Notes: generated by a model not told the origin, from the letters alone. Counted from the first letter of the stretch, positions 45,622 through 53,911 are shown. The stretch: DNA of 64,000 bases from Arsenicibacter sp965247375 (GCA_965247375.1 CBDFHU010000087.1:8597-72596), one strand, 5' to 3'. A program made the numbers and translations.

Positions 45622-46188
45622 ATGACTACTCAACAACCAACAACAGAGAAGACAAAGACGTCTAAACTTAGTTTGGACCCTAAAAATGTACTGTACATCG
45701 TCATCATTCTATTAGGGATTGGCTGCGCGTACCTACTTTACACGAATTGGCAGTTGAAAAACGAATTTGGTAACGAACGTAATGCCATGCGGGTTACCGC
45801 GCACAACAACCAGCTTTCGGCTAATCAGCAGCAGCTAAACTTTGGGATGAAAGCCTTTGCCTGGGCCGTTCGTAACGCCCTCCTGCAAGATAAGTCCGGC
45901 GAAATCAATGAGTATTTCAATACGCTTGTACAAAATAAGGGTATACAGGAAGTATTACTGGTTGATCCCGCCGGGAGGGTGACGTTGTCTACAAATAAGA
46001 AGAATCAGGGTATTGTGTTTGCCAGCCGTTTTCCGGACTATCTGCTTCAGAAAGAGGATATCTACTTTAATAACAACGTCGTTTATGAACTTTCGGCACC
46101 GATAATGGCGCCCAATAAGCGATTAGGTACCCTCGTGCTGTTTTACAAGCCAACGCCTGTTCTGCCTGCCCCCGCTACAGACGAATAA
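45622..46188 (+). CDS. Single-pass membrane protein with sensor-like extracytoplasmic domain
   Basis: 188 residues. A Thr/Lys-rich cytoplasmic start is followed by one membrane helix (about 24-42, LYIVIILLGIGCAYLLYTNW). A helix (about 45-90) then leads to a small alpha/beta domain (VLLVDPAGRVTLSTNKKNQG, YELSAPIMAPNKRLGTLVLF), a pattern typical of single Cache/PAS-like extracellular sensor folds. No output domain (kinase, methyl-acceptor, cyclase) is attached. It may be a free-standing sensor partner or a regulator of an envelope enzyme. Function not known. Confidence 0.65.
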   Translation: MTTQQPTTEKTKTSKLSLDPKNVLYIVIILLGIGCAYLLYTNWQLKNEFGNERNAMRVTAHNNQLSANQQQLNFGMKAFAWAVRNALLQDKSGEINEYFNTLVQNKGIQEVLLVDPAGRVTLSTNKKNQGIVFASRFPDYLLQKEDIYFNNNVVYELSAPIMAPNKRLGTLVLFYKPTPVLPAPATDE

Positions 46189-46337
46189 CGGACCGGTCAT
46201 CTGTCATGATCGGGAGCTGGCTCTGAGGCGTCTGATATCAATGGTAAGATTTTTCTGCACCCGGGCAGCCCCGCCATTCTGTCCCGGCTATCCGCGCTTA
46301 CATCCCAAAAGACGCCTGACCAAACTGGTAAACAAGT

Positions 46338-46475
46338 ATGATCAATATCGTTAACACCATCAGCAACTGGCTCTTTAAGGGCTGGGAAAGCATCGGGCGT
46401 ATTTTGGCCGTTGGGTAGAAATGTCCAGGCGTATTTGTCTTTCATTGCCCGGAACTATGCGTAGACAAAGCCAAA
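46338..46475 (+). pseudogene. Decayed start of a YetF/DUF421-type membrane protein gene
   Basis: The frame from the ATG at 46338 reads MINIVNTISNWLFKGWESIGRILAVG and stops at 46416. In another frame just downstream AYLSFIA...TKPN continues, which from memory parallels the DUF421 start (W..I.RIL.VG..AYL.FI.LLR.SGKRTL.K.N). More than one indel would be needed to restore it and no further homology follows. This is a tentative remnant call; the rest of 46189-46498 shows nothing else. Confidence 0.4.
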
Positions 46476-46498
46476 TTACAAGGATATACGTTTTGTAA

Positions 46499-46531
46499 AA
46501 AAATCACAGGCCATTAAGCCTGCGATTTTTT
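46499..46531 (-). terminator. Intrinsic terminator of the CMD-family gene
   Basis: AAAAATCACAGGC (46499-46511), a 6-base loop, then GCCTGCGATTTTTT (46518-46531) gives a stem with one mismatch and U-tracts in both directions. It lies 10 bases beyond the stop of the minus-strand gene. Confidence 0.82.
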
Positions 46532-46540
46532 ACAATAGAC

Positions 46541-46993
46541 TTATGCAAGACTTTCTCCTATCAGCAGATGAGTACTTAAGATAACCCTGTTCCAAAGGTT
46601 GATGGTAATTACGGTCGTTATAATATCTGCAATTTGGGTTTCGCTGAAAAATTGCAAGGCGTTTGAATAGGTTTCGTCTGATAAGCCATTTTTATGGATT
46701 AATGTTATTTCTTCCGTTATTGCCAGCACTACTTTTTCTTCGTCCGTAAAAATACCTTCAGCTTCTCTCCAGGCACTCAATAGAAAAATACGCTGATTTG
46801 TTTCACCATTTTTAAGTGCGTCCTGCGTATGAATATTGATACAATATGCACAACCGTTGACTTGTGAGGCACGGATCTTTATAAGCTCTTTGGTTGACTT
46901 AGATAGAGAGCAGGTTGAAAGATAAATTTCCAGACCAACCATCGCTTTCAGGGCATTTGGCGCAGCTTCCTTAATGTTGAATCGTTTTTGCAT
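46541..46993 (-). CDS. Carboxymuconolactone decarboxylase / AhpD-like alkylhydroperoxidase
   Basis: 150 residues, normal length. The AhpD-like core motif CAYCINIH gives the redox pair Cys48 and Cys51 with His55 seven residues on. The flanking segments ELIKIRASQVNG and TDEEKVVLAITEEIT are typical of the family. It probably reduces peroxides or accepts electrons from a thiol donor in the cytoplasm; in many annotations such proteins are simply named carboxymuconolactone decarboxylase family. It stands alone on the minus strand with its own terminator. Sequence composition is AT-richer than the left part of the window. Confidence 0.88.
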   Translation of the reverse strand: MQKRFNIKEAAPNALKAMVGLEIYLSTCSLSKSTKELIKIRASQVNGCAYCINIHTQDALKNGETNQRIFLLSAWREAEGIFTDEEKVVLAITEEITLIHKNGLSDETYSNALQFFSETQIADIITTVITINLWNRVILSTHLLIGESLA

Positions 46994-47162
46994 TGCATTA
47001 TTCTGTTAAAGTTGTTCAATGCAAAATTGGAGAACAGAGAAATGGAAAAACTTAAACTAGTTTAAGAAAGGAGCCTTGTTAGGCTTCATTTGACCTACGT
47101 CCGTGTGTTAGCCCGTCGCTGACCGGCATTAACTGTCAAACATCAATCCGGTACGGGTAGGG

Positions 47163-47963
47163 CTATATATGGGTTGCTGTCCAGGCTAATACATGTGCGC
47201 CTGGTAAAAATAATAGCTGAGCTAGAAAAGTTCCTAAAAGTCTGGCAGTTGTCATGTAGACAATGTATTTTCTGAAAGTTGATTCTGAGCAATTGCCTAA
47301 GGTAACATCGTCTGTCATGGCTGATAGATGTGGATCAATAAAGGCAAACATTAAAATAGTGGCAAATCCATTTATAAACGCAGATAAGTTACTAGCTGTT
47401 GTCCGGTAATCAGGATTAATATAGGAAGCATAAACAGCCGATAAAACGCCGATTGTCAAGATAGCAACTGCAAAAATGTTCAGAATGAATATCCGCCATG
47501 GGAATTCACGGTCAAGTTGAATTTGAGAAACGTTGTCTTTATTAGGAATAGTTATATTGTCTTTGATATAAAGAATCCCTGCTTTTGAAAAGCCATGAAG
47601 AATGAGCTTTCCCATTGATTTATGTATACTGAAATTGGTAACCGCTTTTGATAAAACCCGTTGAAATGTCGGGATAAGTAATGCTCCGATTAGGGTAGCA
47701 ACAGAACAAGAAAGAATGATAATCCGGAATGTATCAATGTTGTCATAGACACCGATTTTAATGTCATTCTCAACGGTTTTGGCTAAAAGTGGTGCCTGAA
47801 AGCCGTTTGCTGTCCTTGATACTAAAACAAGGATATTAAACAAAGCAAATGAAATGGCAACCCGCCCTGTCCGGATACCCACAATTCTGACCGAATAGGA
47901 CAGTGTCGTAATAAGGTTGATTACAAAAGTCAGAACTAAAACGATTATGATTTGTGTCGTCAT
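47163..47963 (-). CDS. amj: Amj-family (DUF2837) lipid II flippase
   Basis: 266 residues with about six membrane helices. The N terminus matches the Amj/YdaH family closely (FVINLITTLSYSVRIVGIRT, GRVAISFALFNILVLVSRTA, FQAPLLAKTVE). In Bacillus, Amj is an alternative to MurJ that flips lipid II for peptidoglycan synthesis; in Bacteroidota the same role is inferred. The C terminus is also typical (TTARLLGTFLAQLLFLPGAH). It has no operon partner. The 5' region from 47964 to 48119 contains a weak GTGAGGA...TCCTCAC stem but no gene. Confidence 0.82.
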   Translation of the reverse strand: MTTQIIIVLVLTFVINLITTLSYSVRIVGIRTGRVAISFALFNILVLVSRTANGFQAPLLAKTVENDIKIGVYDNIDTFRIIILSCSVATLIGALLIPTFQRVLSKAVTNFSIHKSMGKLILHGFSKAGILYIKDNITIPNKDNVSQIQLDREFPWRIFILNIFAVAILTIGVLSAVYASYINPDYRTTASNLSAFINGFATILMFAFIDPHLSAMTDDVTLGNCSESTFRKYIVYMTTARLLGTFLAQLLFLPGAHVLAWTATHI

Positions 47964-48119
47964 TGTTGGTGTTTGTTTGCCTTGATCCGAAAGGTATGTG
48001 GCGGGGCTTTACTACGAAACTCCTTATCGCTTGGGTTCAGCGAGTGAGGAATATCGGGGCCGTAGCTCCTGGATGCTCCTCACTTGTCACAGGTAAGCTA
48101 CTTGGGAAAAGAATACTGA

Positions 48120-48475
48120 TTATTTTAGTTTTCTTGTAAGTCTACCCTGTAGCTTATAAGGAATACCAATTGTCTTAATCAATTGCAAGTGCTTAGCAAT
48201 GTCAACAGTATCAAATTCTACTTGCAGTCTGCAATAAAGATGTTCAGTGGGCTTCAAACGTTGAAAATGTATTTCTTTGTTTTTGTTTTTTTTAATGTCA
48301 ATAAATAGAGATCTTTCTTGTCGAGCACCCAAAAGTCGAACTCTTGTTCATAGTCAATTTTTTCAGGAATTAGATGGATTTGAAAAACCAGGCTGCCTCC
48401 AATAATTTCAGAGCCTTGTATAAAGGGTCTGAATTGTCTTCGCCTTTTTCTTCTTTCTCTTGAATAAATACTCAT
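48120..48475 (-). pseudogene. Frameshifted small gene of unknown function
   Basis: Two overlapping minus-strand frames read as one protein. The first (from the ATG at 48475) gives MSIYSRERRKRRRQFRPFIQ, then IPEKIDYEQEFDFWVLDKK. The second (ending at 48120) continues SLFIDIKKNKNKEIHFQRLK and PTEHLYCRLQVEFDTVDIAK to KLQGRLTRKLK. The crossover lies at about 48305-48325. Together they would be about 118 residues, basic at both ends. No family was recognised. Either a real indel or a sequencing error could explain it. Confidence 0.45.
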
Positions 48476-48650
48476 TCAGTTAGGAGATATAACGTCAGTA
48501 TATGCAAAAATAATTTGCTTTGACAAATGGGTAAGAAGTGGATGATTAATATTCAAATATTGAGCTTAGTACAAAAAGCTATACAGAGTTGAAAACGTTG
48601 AGTCAATATCTATCAGCTCAACTATTACCAATATGATGTTATCTGTTGAT

Positions 48651-49298
48651 TTATTCAATGCCTGTTATCAGTTCTTTGTTTTTATCTGTCAATTCGTTTA
48701 TTGCTTCTAAAACATATTCAAGTCCTGAACTTTTTGGATTGTGTCCTGAAAGTGAGTATGAGTTATCTTTTGAATTTTTCATAGCCATTTCAAGTTGTTT
48801 CTTCTCGCTGTTTGTCCAATAATTATGCCTAATAGTTTCAATGTCGCCAAAATATAATTCTATTTTACTTTTTAATAGCAAGTATTCTTGTCTGTCAAGA
48901 AAACCAATTTTGTATTCATTTGTCAAGCTATCAAAATCTAAATTATCTTTCAACGACCTTCCTTTCGTAATATAAGTCCATAAGTCAATAAAGACCTTGT
49001 CGTTTGTTTTTCCAACTTTTTTAGTGCTTTCTTCATAACGCCATTTATTAAACATTGGTCCAAAAAATTCAAATATTTTGTTTTGCTGGTCTGTCAAGTC
49101 ACAGTAAGTTCCAATAAATACAGAAGTTAGTTCGTCAATAAAACTCTTGTCTAAACTTCCAAAGTCAGTTTGTAAATTTCTCTCTTGTTTGAAATAGTCT
49201 TTTAGAATTTCGTTTCCAAAAGGTTCATTGAATTCTTCAATTGAAGATTTGTCATAGTCTAAATACCAAGTTCTAAATTCTGAATAATTTTCAAACAA
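48651..49298 (-). CDS. Cassette protein, unknown function (215 aa)
   Basis: 215 residues, acidic and rich in Lys, Glu, Asn and Phe, with no signal peptide or membrane helix. No family was recognised (MFENYSEFRTWYLDYDKSSI at the start). Composition is strongly AT-rich like the other array genes and unlike the flanking chromosome. Its start lies 79 bases after the attC-like site 49377-49511, so it is the distal gene of the cassette array. No attC-like site of its own is visible between its stop and 48480, so it is either the fossil end of the array or no longer mobile. Confidence 0.7.
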   Translation of the reverse strand: MFENYSEFRTWYLDYDKSSIEEFNEPFGNEILKDYFKQERNLQTDFGSLDKSFIDELTSVFIGTYCDLTDQQNKIFEFFGPMFNKWRYEESTKKVGKTNDKVFIDLWTYITKGRSLKDNLDFDSLTNEYKIGFLDRQEYLLLKSKIELYFGDIETIRHNYWTNSEKKQLEMAMKNSKDNSYSLSGHNPKSSGLEYVLEAINELTDKNKELITGIE

Positions 49299-49376
49299 AA
49301 GTTCTTTAAGTCCTTTGTTGTAATTATTCTTGAAATAACTTATTCTTTGTCCTATTGTGTGTGTCTCGTAAAATAA

Positions 49377-49511
49377 CAGCTAACGGTTTGGGTATTGCCG
49401 AAGGCGGGGATATTTTTGCACCGAACTTCAATAGAAATACCAAAGTTCAAATATAGCAAAAAGTTCATTAGAATTACTTCAGCCCCGCTTTTGGCAATAC
49501 CTTGTTAGCTG
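49377..49511 (-). repeat. attC-like recombination site 4
   Basis: Outer cores CAGCTAAC (49377-49384) and GTTAGCTG (49504-49511) enclose arms GGGTATTGCCGAAGGCGGGG (49390-49409) and GCCCCGCTTTTGGCAATACC (49482-49501), with an AT-rich centre. The left arm is identical to that of site 2. Read on the minus strand it lies 3' of the 270-aa cassette gene (interrupted by IS30) and 5' of the 215-aa gene. Confidence 0.82.
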
Positions 49512-49567
49512 TAGTTTTTTTTAGCAAGAATCAACAATTACAACTCTTGGATTTTTTATAAGGCTTG

Positions 49568-50575
49568 AATTCAAGTTTGAAGTGCAATATTATTCATAAG
49601 AGCGAACTGAATAGGTGATAAGTATCCAAGTGCCTTGCGGGGTCTGTTGTTTAATTGGTCTTCAATCCAGTGTACGTCACTTTTTTTTACAATAGTGATT
49701 GGACAGGTCTTAGGAATATACTGCCGGATTAATCCGTTTGTATTTTCATTTAGCCCGCGCTCCCAACTATGATACGGATTAGCAAAATAAATGTCTGCCT
49801 TCAAGGCAGCACTCATTTTTTCATGTTTTGAAAACTCCTTTCCATTGTCAAATGTAATCGTCTTTATTGGTATATTACACTTTTTTGCCCTATAAATCAG
49901 CACTTTAGCCAGCTCTTCAGCATTTTTTGATTGCAGTTTTGCCACAATAGTATACTTGGTTACTCGTTCGACCAGTGTCAGTAGCGCCCCCTCATGATTG
50001 GCACCAATTACAGTATCACCTTCCCAATGACCAATTTCTGTATTCAGATCAACTACGGCAGGCCGCTTTTCGATACCGACCCTGTTGGGAATTGATCCCC
50101 GTTTGCCTACACTGCCCCGCTTAGTATATCTTTTCTTGTGCCGGATTCGCAAATAAGAAATAAGTGACTCATTTTCAGTAGTACCCGTTGAGTATATATA
50201 TTTATAGATCGTCTCATGGCTTATCTGGTTTGAACCCGCTTCTAAAGCCAGAACGCCACTTATTTGTTCCGGGGAATAGCGCTCTTGTAACAAATCCATT
50301 ACTTGCTTTTCAAGCTCCGATTTCATTTTATAAGGTCCTCGCTGAGCGCGGTCTGCACGTAGATTATGTGCTTCGCTGGCAATGTAAGACCCTGATAATG
50401 AACTATTCCTTTTAAGTTCTCTGCTTATGGTAGAACTGCTCACGTTTACAAAAGCAGCAATTTCACACTGTTTATATTCTTGTTGTAGTAGTGTCTGAAT
50501 TTGGTATCTTTGCTCCAGGGTCAATTGCTTGTAGTTAGCCATTTGTTTTATGATTAGACACCACAAAACTATGGA
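49568..50575 (-). mobile_element. IS30-family insertion sequence (approximate ends)
   Basis: One IS30 transposase gene fills the element. Candidate inverted ends are AGTTTGAAGTGCAAT at the left (overlapping the transposase stop) and, read inward from the right, AGTTTTGTGGTGTCTAAT. No target duplication could be identified, so boundaries are approximate. It separates the 270-aa cassette gene from its attC-like site. Confidence 0.7.
49571..50542 (-). CDS. IS30-family transposase
   Basis: 323 residues from the ATG at 50542 (MANYKQLTLEQRYQIQTLLQ); an upstream in-frame start adds eight residues. The N-terminal helix-turn-helix (ASSTISRELKRN-like VSSSTISRELKRN) is typical of IS30. The DDE integrase core shows HWEGDTVIGANHEGALLTLV (first Asp), TFDNGKEFSKHEK (second Asp) and HSWERGLNENTNGLIRQYIP (Glu). 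All catalytic positions are present and the frame is intact, so the element may still be active. It has inserted within a cassette of the array and is on the same strand as the cassette genes. Confidence 0.93.
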   Translation of the reverse strand: MANYKQLTLEQRYQIQTLLQQEYKQCEIAAFVNVSSSTISRELKRNSSLSGSYIASEAHNLRADRAQRGPYKMKSELEKQVMDLLQERYSPEQISGVLALEAGSNQISHETIYKYIYSTGTTENESLISYLRIRHKKRYTKRGSVGKRGSIPNRVGIEKRPAVVDLNTEIGHWEGDTVIGANHEGALLTLVERVTKYTIVAKLQSKNAEELAKVLIYRAKKCNIPIKTITFDNGKEFSKHEKMSAALKADIYFANPYHSWERGLNENTNGLIRQYIPKTCPITIVKKSDVHWIEDQLNNRPRKALGYLSPIQFALMNNIALQT

Positions 50576-50604
50576 TTTAGCACGTAGCAGTTGGCTCTTT
50601 TTGT

Positions 50605-51417
50605 TTACATATCAAGTGGATGCCACTTAAAGTTGCATTTCAAATCTGAATCTGCGAGGTTTATTTTGGATTTTATTTCAATTGATTTATTTAAGAATTC
50701 TGATGCCAAATAAACAGTTTCTCTTTCTATATTTCGACCAGAATACTCTAAATCATATTGAGATTTTATAAAATCAAATTCTTTCTCTATTATTAGATGC
50801 AATATATAATTTTCTTCATTTTCTTTAACAACTTTATTTAATATATCCATTTCATTATTATTCAAAAAATAATCACCATCATCATATAGCTTACTATCTA
50901 AAATTCTTTTCATCATAAGAATCATATAATCATTGAATTTTAGAAAATCAACTGAGTCAATATTTTCACCTTCATCATCTTTGTCAAATTTAATTTCTTC
51001 GATAGGATAATAATGAGTGTAATTACCATATTGAAACATATAGCTGTAACAAGCTGTGGTATTTCTAAGTTCATAAAGTAGTGTTATACCGTATTTGTCA
51101 TAAACTTCTTGTTCTTCTTTTTCTTTCAACTTCCAGAAATCTTCTCCATAAAAATGCTTTTTGAGATTCATATCATAATCGAATAGATAATGTAATAATT
51201 CAAATAGCTCATCTGCGGTAATTTTATTTATATCAACTTTTATAGTATTTAATATATTTTCGTAGGAGTGGTTGTATGAGTTTCCAATTTTGTTTTTCCT
51301 TCGCTTAATGAATTCTTCAAATGAAGTTTCATATAGTTTGTTTAATTTTATATCTAAATAAAGATTTGTTGAAGCTTTATCTTTATCAAATATATATATT
51401 TCAGTGTTTCTTCCCAT
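50605..51417 (-). CDS. Cassette protein, unknown function (270 aa)
   Basis: 270 residues, very rich in Asp, Glu, Lys, Asn and Tyr, with no signal peptide. It starts MGRNTEIYIFDKDKA, similar in layout to the MGDWRTLHLFDK start of the next cassette protein, then FDYDMNLKKHFYGEDFWKLK and a helical C-terminal half. No family was recognised. This acidic, cytosolic style resembles immunity-like or regulatory proteins found in mobile cassettes, but that is only an impression. It lies 28 bases after site 3. Its own attC-like site is now displaced to 49377-49511 by IS30. Confidence 0.72.
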   Translation of the reverse strand: MGRNTEIYIFDKDKASTNLYLDIKLNKLYETSFEEFIKRRKNKIGNSYNHSYENILNTIKVDINKITADELFELLHYLFDYDMNLKKHFYGEDFWKLKEKEEQEVYDKYGITLLYELRNTTACYSYMFQYGNYTHYYPIEEIKFDKDDEGENIDSVDFLKFNDYMILMMKRILDSKLYDDGDYFLNNNEMDILNKVVKENEENYILHLIIEKEFDFIKSQYDLEYSGRNIERETVYLASEFLNKSIEIKSKINLADSDLKCNFKWHPLDM

Positions 51418-51445
51418 TTGAATTTACAGTTCGGGTTTAAAATTA

Positions 51446-51577
51446 CGGCTAACGTTTTGCGGCTTGGCGAAGGGCGGGATTTCTAGGACAAATGTTCTAA
51501 AAAAAACAAATATTGGATTTAGCATTCTGATTCAAAGAAGAACTAAACCCCGCCTTTTGCCAAACCGCTGTTGTGTG
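51446..51577 (-). repeat. attC-like recombination site 3
   Basis: Outer cores CGGCTAAC (51446-51453) and GTTGTGTG (51570-51577) do not match each other, while inner arms GCGGCTTGGCGAAGGGCGGG (51459-51478) and CCCCGCCTTTTGCCAAACCG (51548-51567) pair. The right core matches the start core of the 251-aa cassette exactly, and the left core belongs to the next cassette. Confidence 0.82.
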
Positions 51578-51594
51578 CTGACCATTTTTACGGA

Positions 51595-52350
51595 TTATTT
51601 GTTGTTAATTATTATACTTTGAAAGTTTAAGCTATTCATTATTTTCATTAAATCATTTTCATTTTTTTGAAGTTTAGCCAAATCGTATTCTCTTGGATTA
51701 CGTAATGAAATTAAACCTAAGTTACTTTCAGAGGCATATTTTAAAAACTCTTTAAATTCATTTACATAATTTAAATACTCATTATTGAAAGGCTTTATGT
51801 TTTCTCTGTCTAAATAAAGTAATTTAACTTCTTCCTCACTTAGCCAATTAATTATACCACCATCTATTAAGTCAAGGATTGAGCCTTGATTTTGAGCTCT
51901 TATTTTTTCTATCAATTCGTCAGCAATCGAATTTTCTTCAGTTTCAAAACTTCCTTCAAACCATCGTTTTCCAAGTAAAAAATGTGGATTAAAGTCTGCA
52001 ACACGTGAAAATATTGTTTCAATAATTACATATTCAAAAAATTCAATTGCAGGTTGATTATTTCGAATAAATTCATCTCTATATGCCGTATAATTGTCAT
52101 ATTTATTATTCTTTATATTTTCTAACCTTATTAAATCTGGATGACAATTCAATTCTTCGTCAAGTTTAGAAACCAATTCTATTGTTTGACTTATAATTTC
52201 TTCCTTTGGTTTCAAAAATCCATTTAGCCATCTTTCATGACTTTCATTTAGGAACCCGTTCAAATATGTCTTTATATTCTTAACTTTTGGAACGACTTCA
52301 TCAATGTATTTTGTTTTGTCGAAAAGATGTAATGTTCTCCAATCTCCCAT
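51595..52350 (-). CDS. Cassette protein, unknown function (251 aa)
   Basis: 251 residues, predicted soluble and largely helical, AT-rich codons. It opens MGDWRTLHLFDKTKYIDEVV and contains FSRVADFNPHFLLGKRWFEG and INWLSEEEVKLLYLDRENIK. No family was recognised. The start context shared with the 270-aa cassette protein suggests the two may descend from a common family of cytosolic proteins. The gene is framed by site 2 upstream (33 bases) and site 3 downstream (17 bases), so the whole cassette is little more than this gene and one recombination site. Confidence 0.72.
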   Translation of the reverse strand: MGDWRTLHLFDKTKYIDEVVPKVKNIKTYLNGFLNESHERWLNGFLKPKEEIISQTIELVSKLDEELNCHPDLIRLENIKNNKYDNYTAYRDEFIRNNQPAIEFFEYVIIETIFSRVADFNPHFLLGKRWFEGSFETEENSIADELIEKIRAQNQGSILDLIDGGIINWLSEEEVKLLYLDRENIKPFNNEYLNYVNEFKEFLKYASESNLGLISLRNPREYDLAKLQKNENDLMKIMNSLNFQSIIINNK

Positions 52351-52383
52351 ATTGTCTTTTTAAGAGTTGTCTCGGTTGGTTTG

Positions 52384-52517
52384 CACACAACGTTTTGGGT
52401 ATTGCCGAAGGCGGGGTTATAAAGGCACAAATGTTCAATCTAGCACAAAGATACATAAAATGCACAAATGTTCGATTTAGCACTGAAGCCCCCCTTTTGG
52501 CAATACCGTGTTAGCAC
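52384..52517 (-). repeat. attC-like recombination site 2
   Basis: Outer cores CACACAAC (52384-52391) and GTTAGCAC (52510-52517) agree at only three of eight positions. The inner arms, GGGTATTGCCGAAGGCGGGG (52397-52416) and GCCCCCCTTTTGGCAATACC (52488-52507), pair well. The right core fits the start of the RDD cassette at seven of eight positions. Confidence 0.85.
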
Positions 52518-52523
52518 CAGTTT

Positions 52524-53288
52524 TTATTTTTCCATTTCAATTAATTTCCATTGACCATTTGGTTCTTTTTCTAAGTAAACACTAACATTAAGGTCTTTTG
52601 TATTTCCTAAAACTTTAATTTCAAGTTGTGCTTTTCCTTGTCCGTTTGCTATACTTATATTTCCTGTTGGCATCATACCATACCCTTTTATTCCACCAGT
52701 TTCAGCGATAATTTCTTTATTTTGTTCGATTTCTTTTGTTGCTACTTTGTATGCATCTGAATTTTTCATAGCACTTCCTGCGAATAAAAATACAAACACA
52801 AAAAATGCAACTCCAACTCCAATAAGTGCTAAAATTCTTGGAAATTTAGTTGGTTTATTTGGATTTTTTACCACAATGGTTTTCGCAACTTTGTCACCCA
52901 ATCTTTTCTTTTGGTCGTTAGTTGCCAAAGCAATGAATTCAACAGGCCAAATAGTTATAAATAAGTTTCGTAATAATAGTCGTCCAAAAGAAGGAATTTC
53001 ATTTTGGTTGTTCTCGTCTCTAACCATAATTCCCATAATCCATTTTCCAGCACTAATTCCTTTCAGGCTGTCTTTTGCAAAATATAGAATGAAACCAGGA
53101 ATCATAACAAACAACATTTTTGTCATCATTTTACTTGGATTATTTTCGTCCATAAAATTTGGTCCAAGTGCAATAAATACAATTGAAACCATTAAAAATG
53201 TCATTATGAAATGGTCAAGTAAGAATGCAGCAATTCGCCTTTTTCTACTTGATTTTTGAAATGTCAATTCTGTTGTTTGTTCTGTCAT
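52524..53288 (-). CDS. RDD-family membrane protein (cassette gene)
   Basis: 254 residues. Three RDD-type membrane helices are seen: KRRIAAFLLDHFIMTFLMVS with the Arg and Asp-Asp-like AAFLLDH motif (about 15-40), MLFVMIPGFILYFAKDSLKG (about 58-78) followed by ISAGKWIMGIMVRDE, and LRNLFITIWPVEFIALATND. A fourth helix (about 152-172, ALIGVGVAFFVFVFLFAGSA) precedes a C-terminal extracytoplasmic tail resembling a small DUF4333-like or cytochrome-assembly-type domain (NISIANGQGKAQLEIKVLGN). RDD proteins are poorly characterised; some are ion antiporters. It is the second cassette and a rare membrane protein in the array. Confidence 0.8.
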   Translation of the reverse strand: MTEQTTELTFQKSSRKRRIAAFLLDHFIMTFLMVSIVFIALGPNFMDENNPSKMMTKMLFVMIPGFILYFAKDSLKGISAGKWIMGIMVRDENNQNEIPSFGRLLLRNLFITIWPVEFIALATNDQKKRLGDKVAKTIVVKNPNKPTKFPRILALIGVGVAFFVFVFLFAGSAMKNSDAYKVATKEIEQNKEIIAETGGIKGYGMMPTGNISIANGQGKAQLEIKVLGNTKDLNVSVYLEKEPNGQWKLIEMEK

Positions 53289-53309
53289 ACGTGTCGTTTT
53301 TTAATATTG

Positions 53310-53440
53310 GTGCCAACGGATAGGGCTTTGCGACGGGCGGGTTTCAATGCACAAATGCCCAATTTATTACTAAAATTCAATTGAAAACTGCCGTTGAGTT
53401 TTGTACGTCACACCGCCTGACGCAAAACCCGTGTTAGCTG
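53310..53440 (-). repeat. attC-like recombination site 1
   Basis: Outer cores GTGCCAAC (53310-53317) and GTTAGCTG (53433-53440); inner arms GGGCTTTGCGACGGGCGG (53323-53340) and CACCGCCTGACGCAAAACCC (53411-53430). The right core equals the start core of the first cassette (53912-53919) at all eight positions. Confidence 0.82.
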
Positions 53441-53463
53441 CTGGGCATTTTGTCTTGATTTGT

Positions 53464-53886
53464 CTAACTGTTAGGATAATTACCAATAGTGTAAATTTTT
53501 CCACTTTGCTCGACATATTCTGAAATTGTTGTCTCATTAATTATAGACAATTCTGCTTCACACTTTGGACAGGGGTAATAAAGTTGTCCTTGGTCATTTA
53601 CCTTTTTTTTGAAATAGAGCAGATTATTTCTGTTTAACAATTTTTCAAGACGATTACTGACAGTTTTACTGTCTAATGTTTTGTATTCTTGAAACTCGTT
53701 TCGTGTCAAGTGTGTAATAAATATTTCTTTTGCATGTAAATTAGTTAAACCAATTACTCCTAGAAAATTCATTGCTTCAGTGTCGCCAATAATACTAAAG
53801 TAGTCACACTCAAAATCGCAGTGATGGCATTTCAATTTTCTAATTGTTCCTCTTGTAATATTTTCGTGTCCTAAGAAAAATTCCAT
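53464..53886 (-). CDS. Cassette protein with two CxxC motifs (140 aa)
   Basis: 140 residues. An N-terminal knuckle Cys20-x2-Cys23 (KCHHC, with Cys27 nearby) and a C-terminal Cys106-x2-Cys109 (YPCPKC) could together bind one zinc ion. Between them is a helical region (THLTRNEFQEYKTLDSKTVS, NRLEKLLNRNNLLYFKKK) that may bind nucleic acid. No family was recognised with confidence. It is the first cassette after the attI-like site and has 23 bases between stop and its attC-like site. Confidence 0.7.
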   Translation of the reverse strand: MEFFLGHENITRGTIRKLKCHHCDFECDYFSIIGDTEAMNFLGVIGLTNLHAKEIFITHLTRNEFQEYKTLDSKTVSNRLEKLLNRNNLLYFKKKVNDQGQLYYPCPKCEAELSIINETTISEYVEQSGKIYTIGNYPNS

Positions 53887-53911
53887 TTATTGTTTGTCTT
53901 TTCTTGCCTTG

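Noticed and set aside
46197..46445. 82-codon minus-strand frame
   Set aside because: It lies opposite the decayed DUF421-like start and shows no family or good start.
49377..53440. attC-like sites interpreted as ordinary terminators or dispersed palindromes
   Set aside because: They occur only between the AT-rich cassettes, are 130-135 bp with variable centres, and their outer cores obey the own-cassette rule, which terminators would not.
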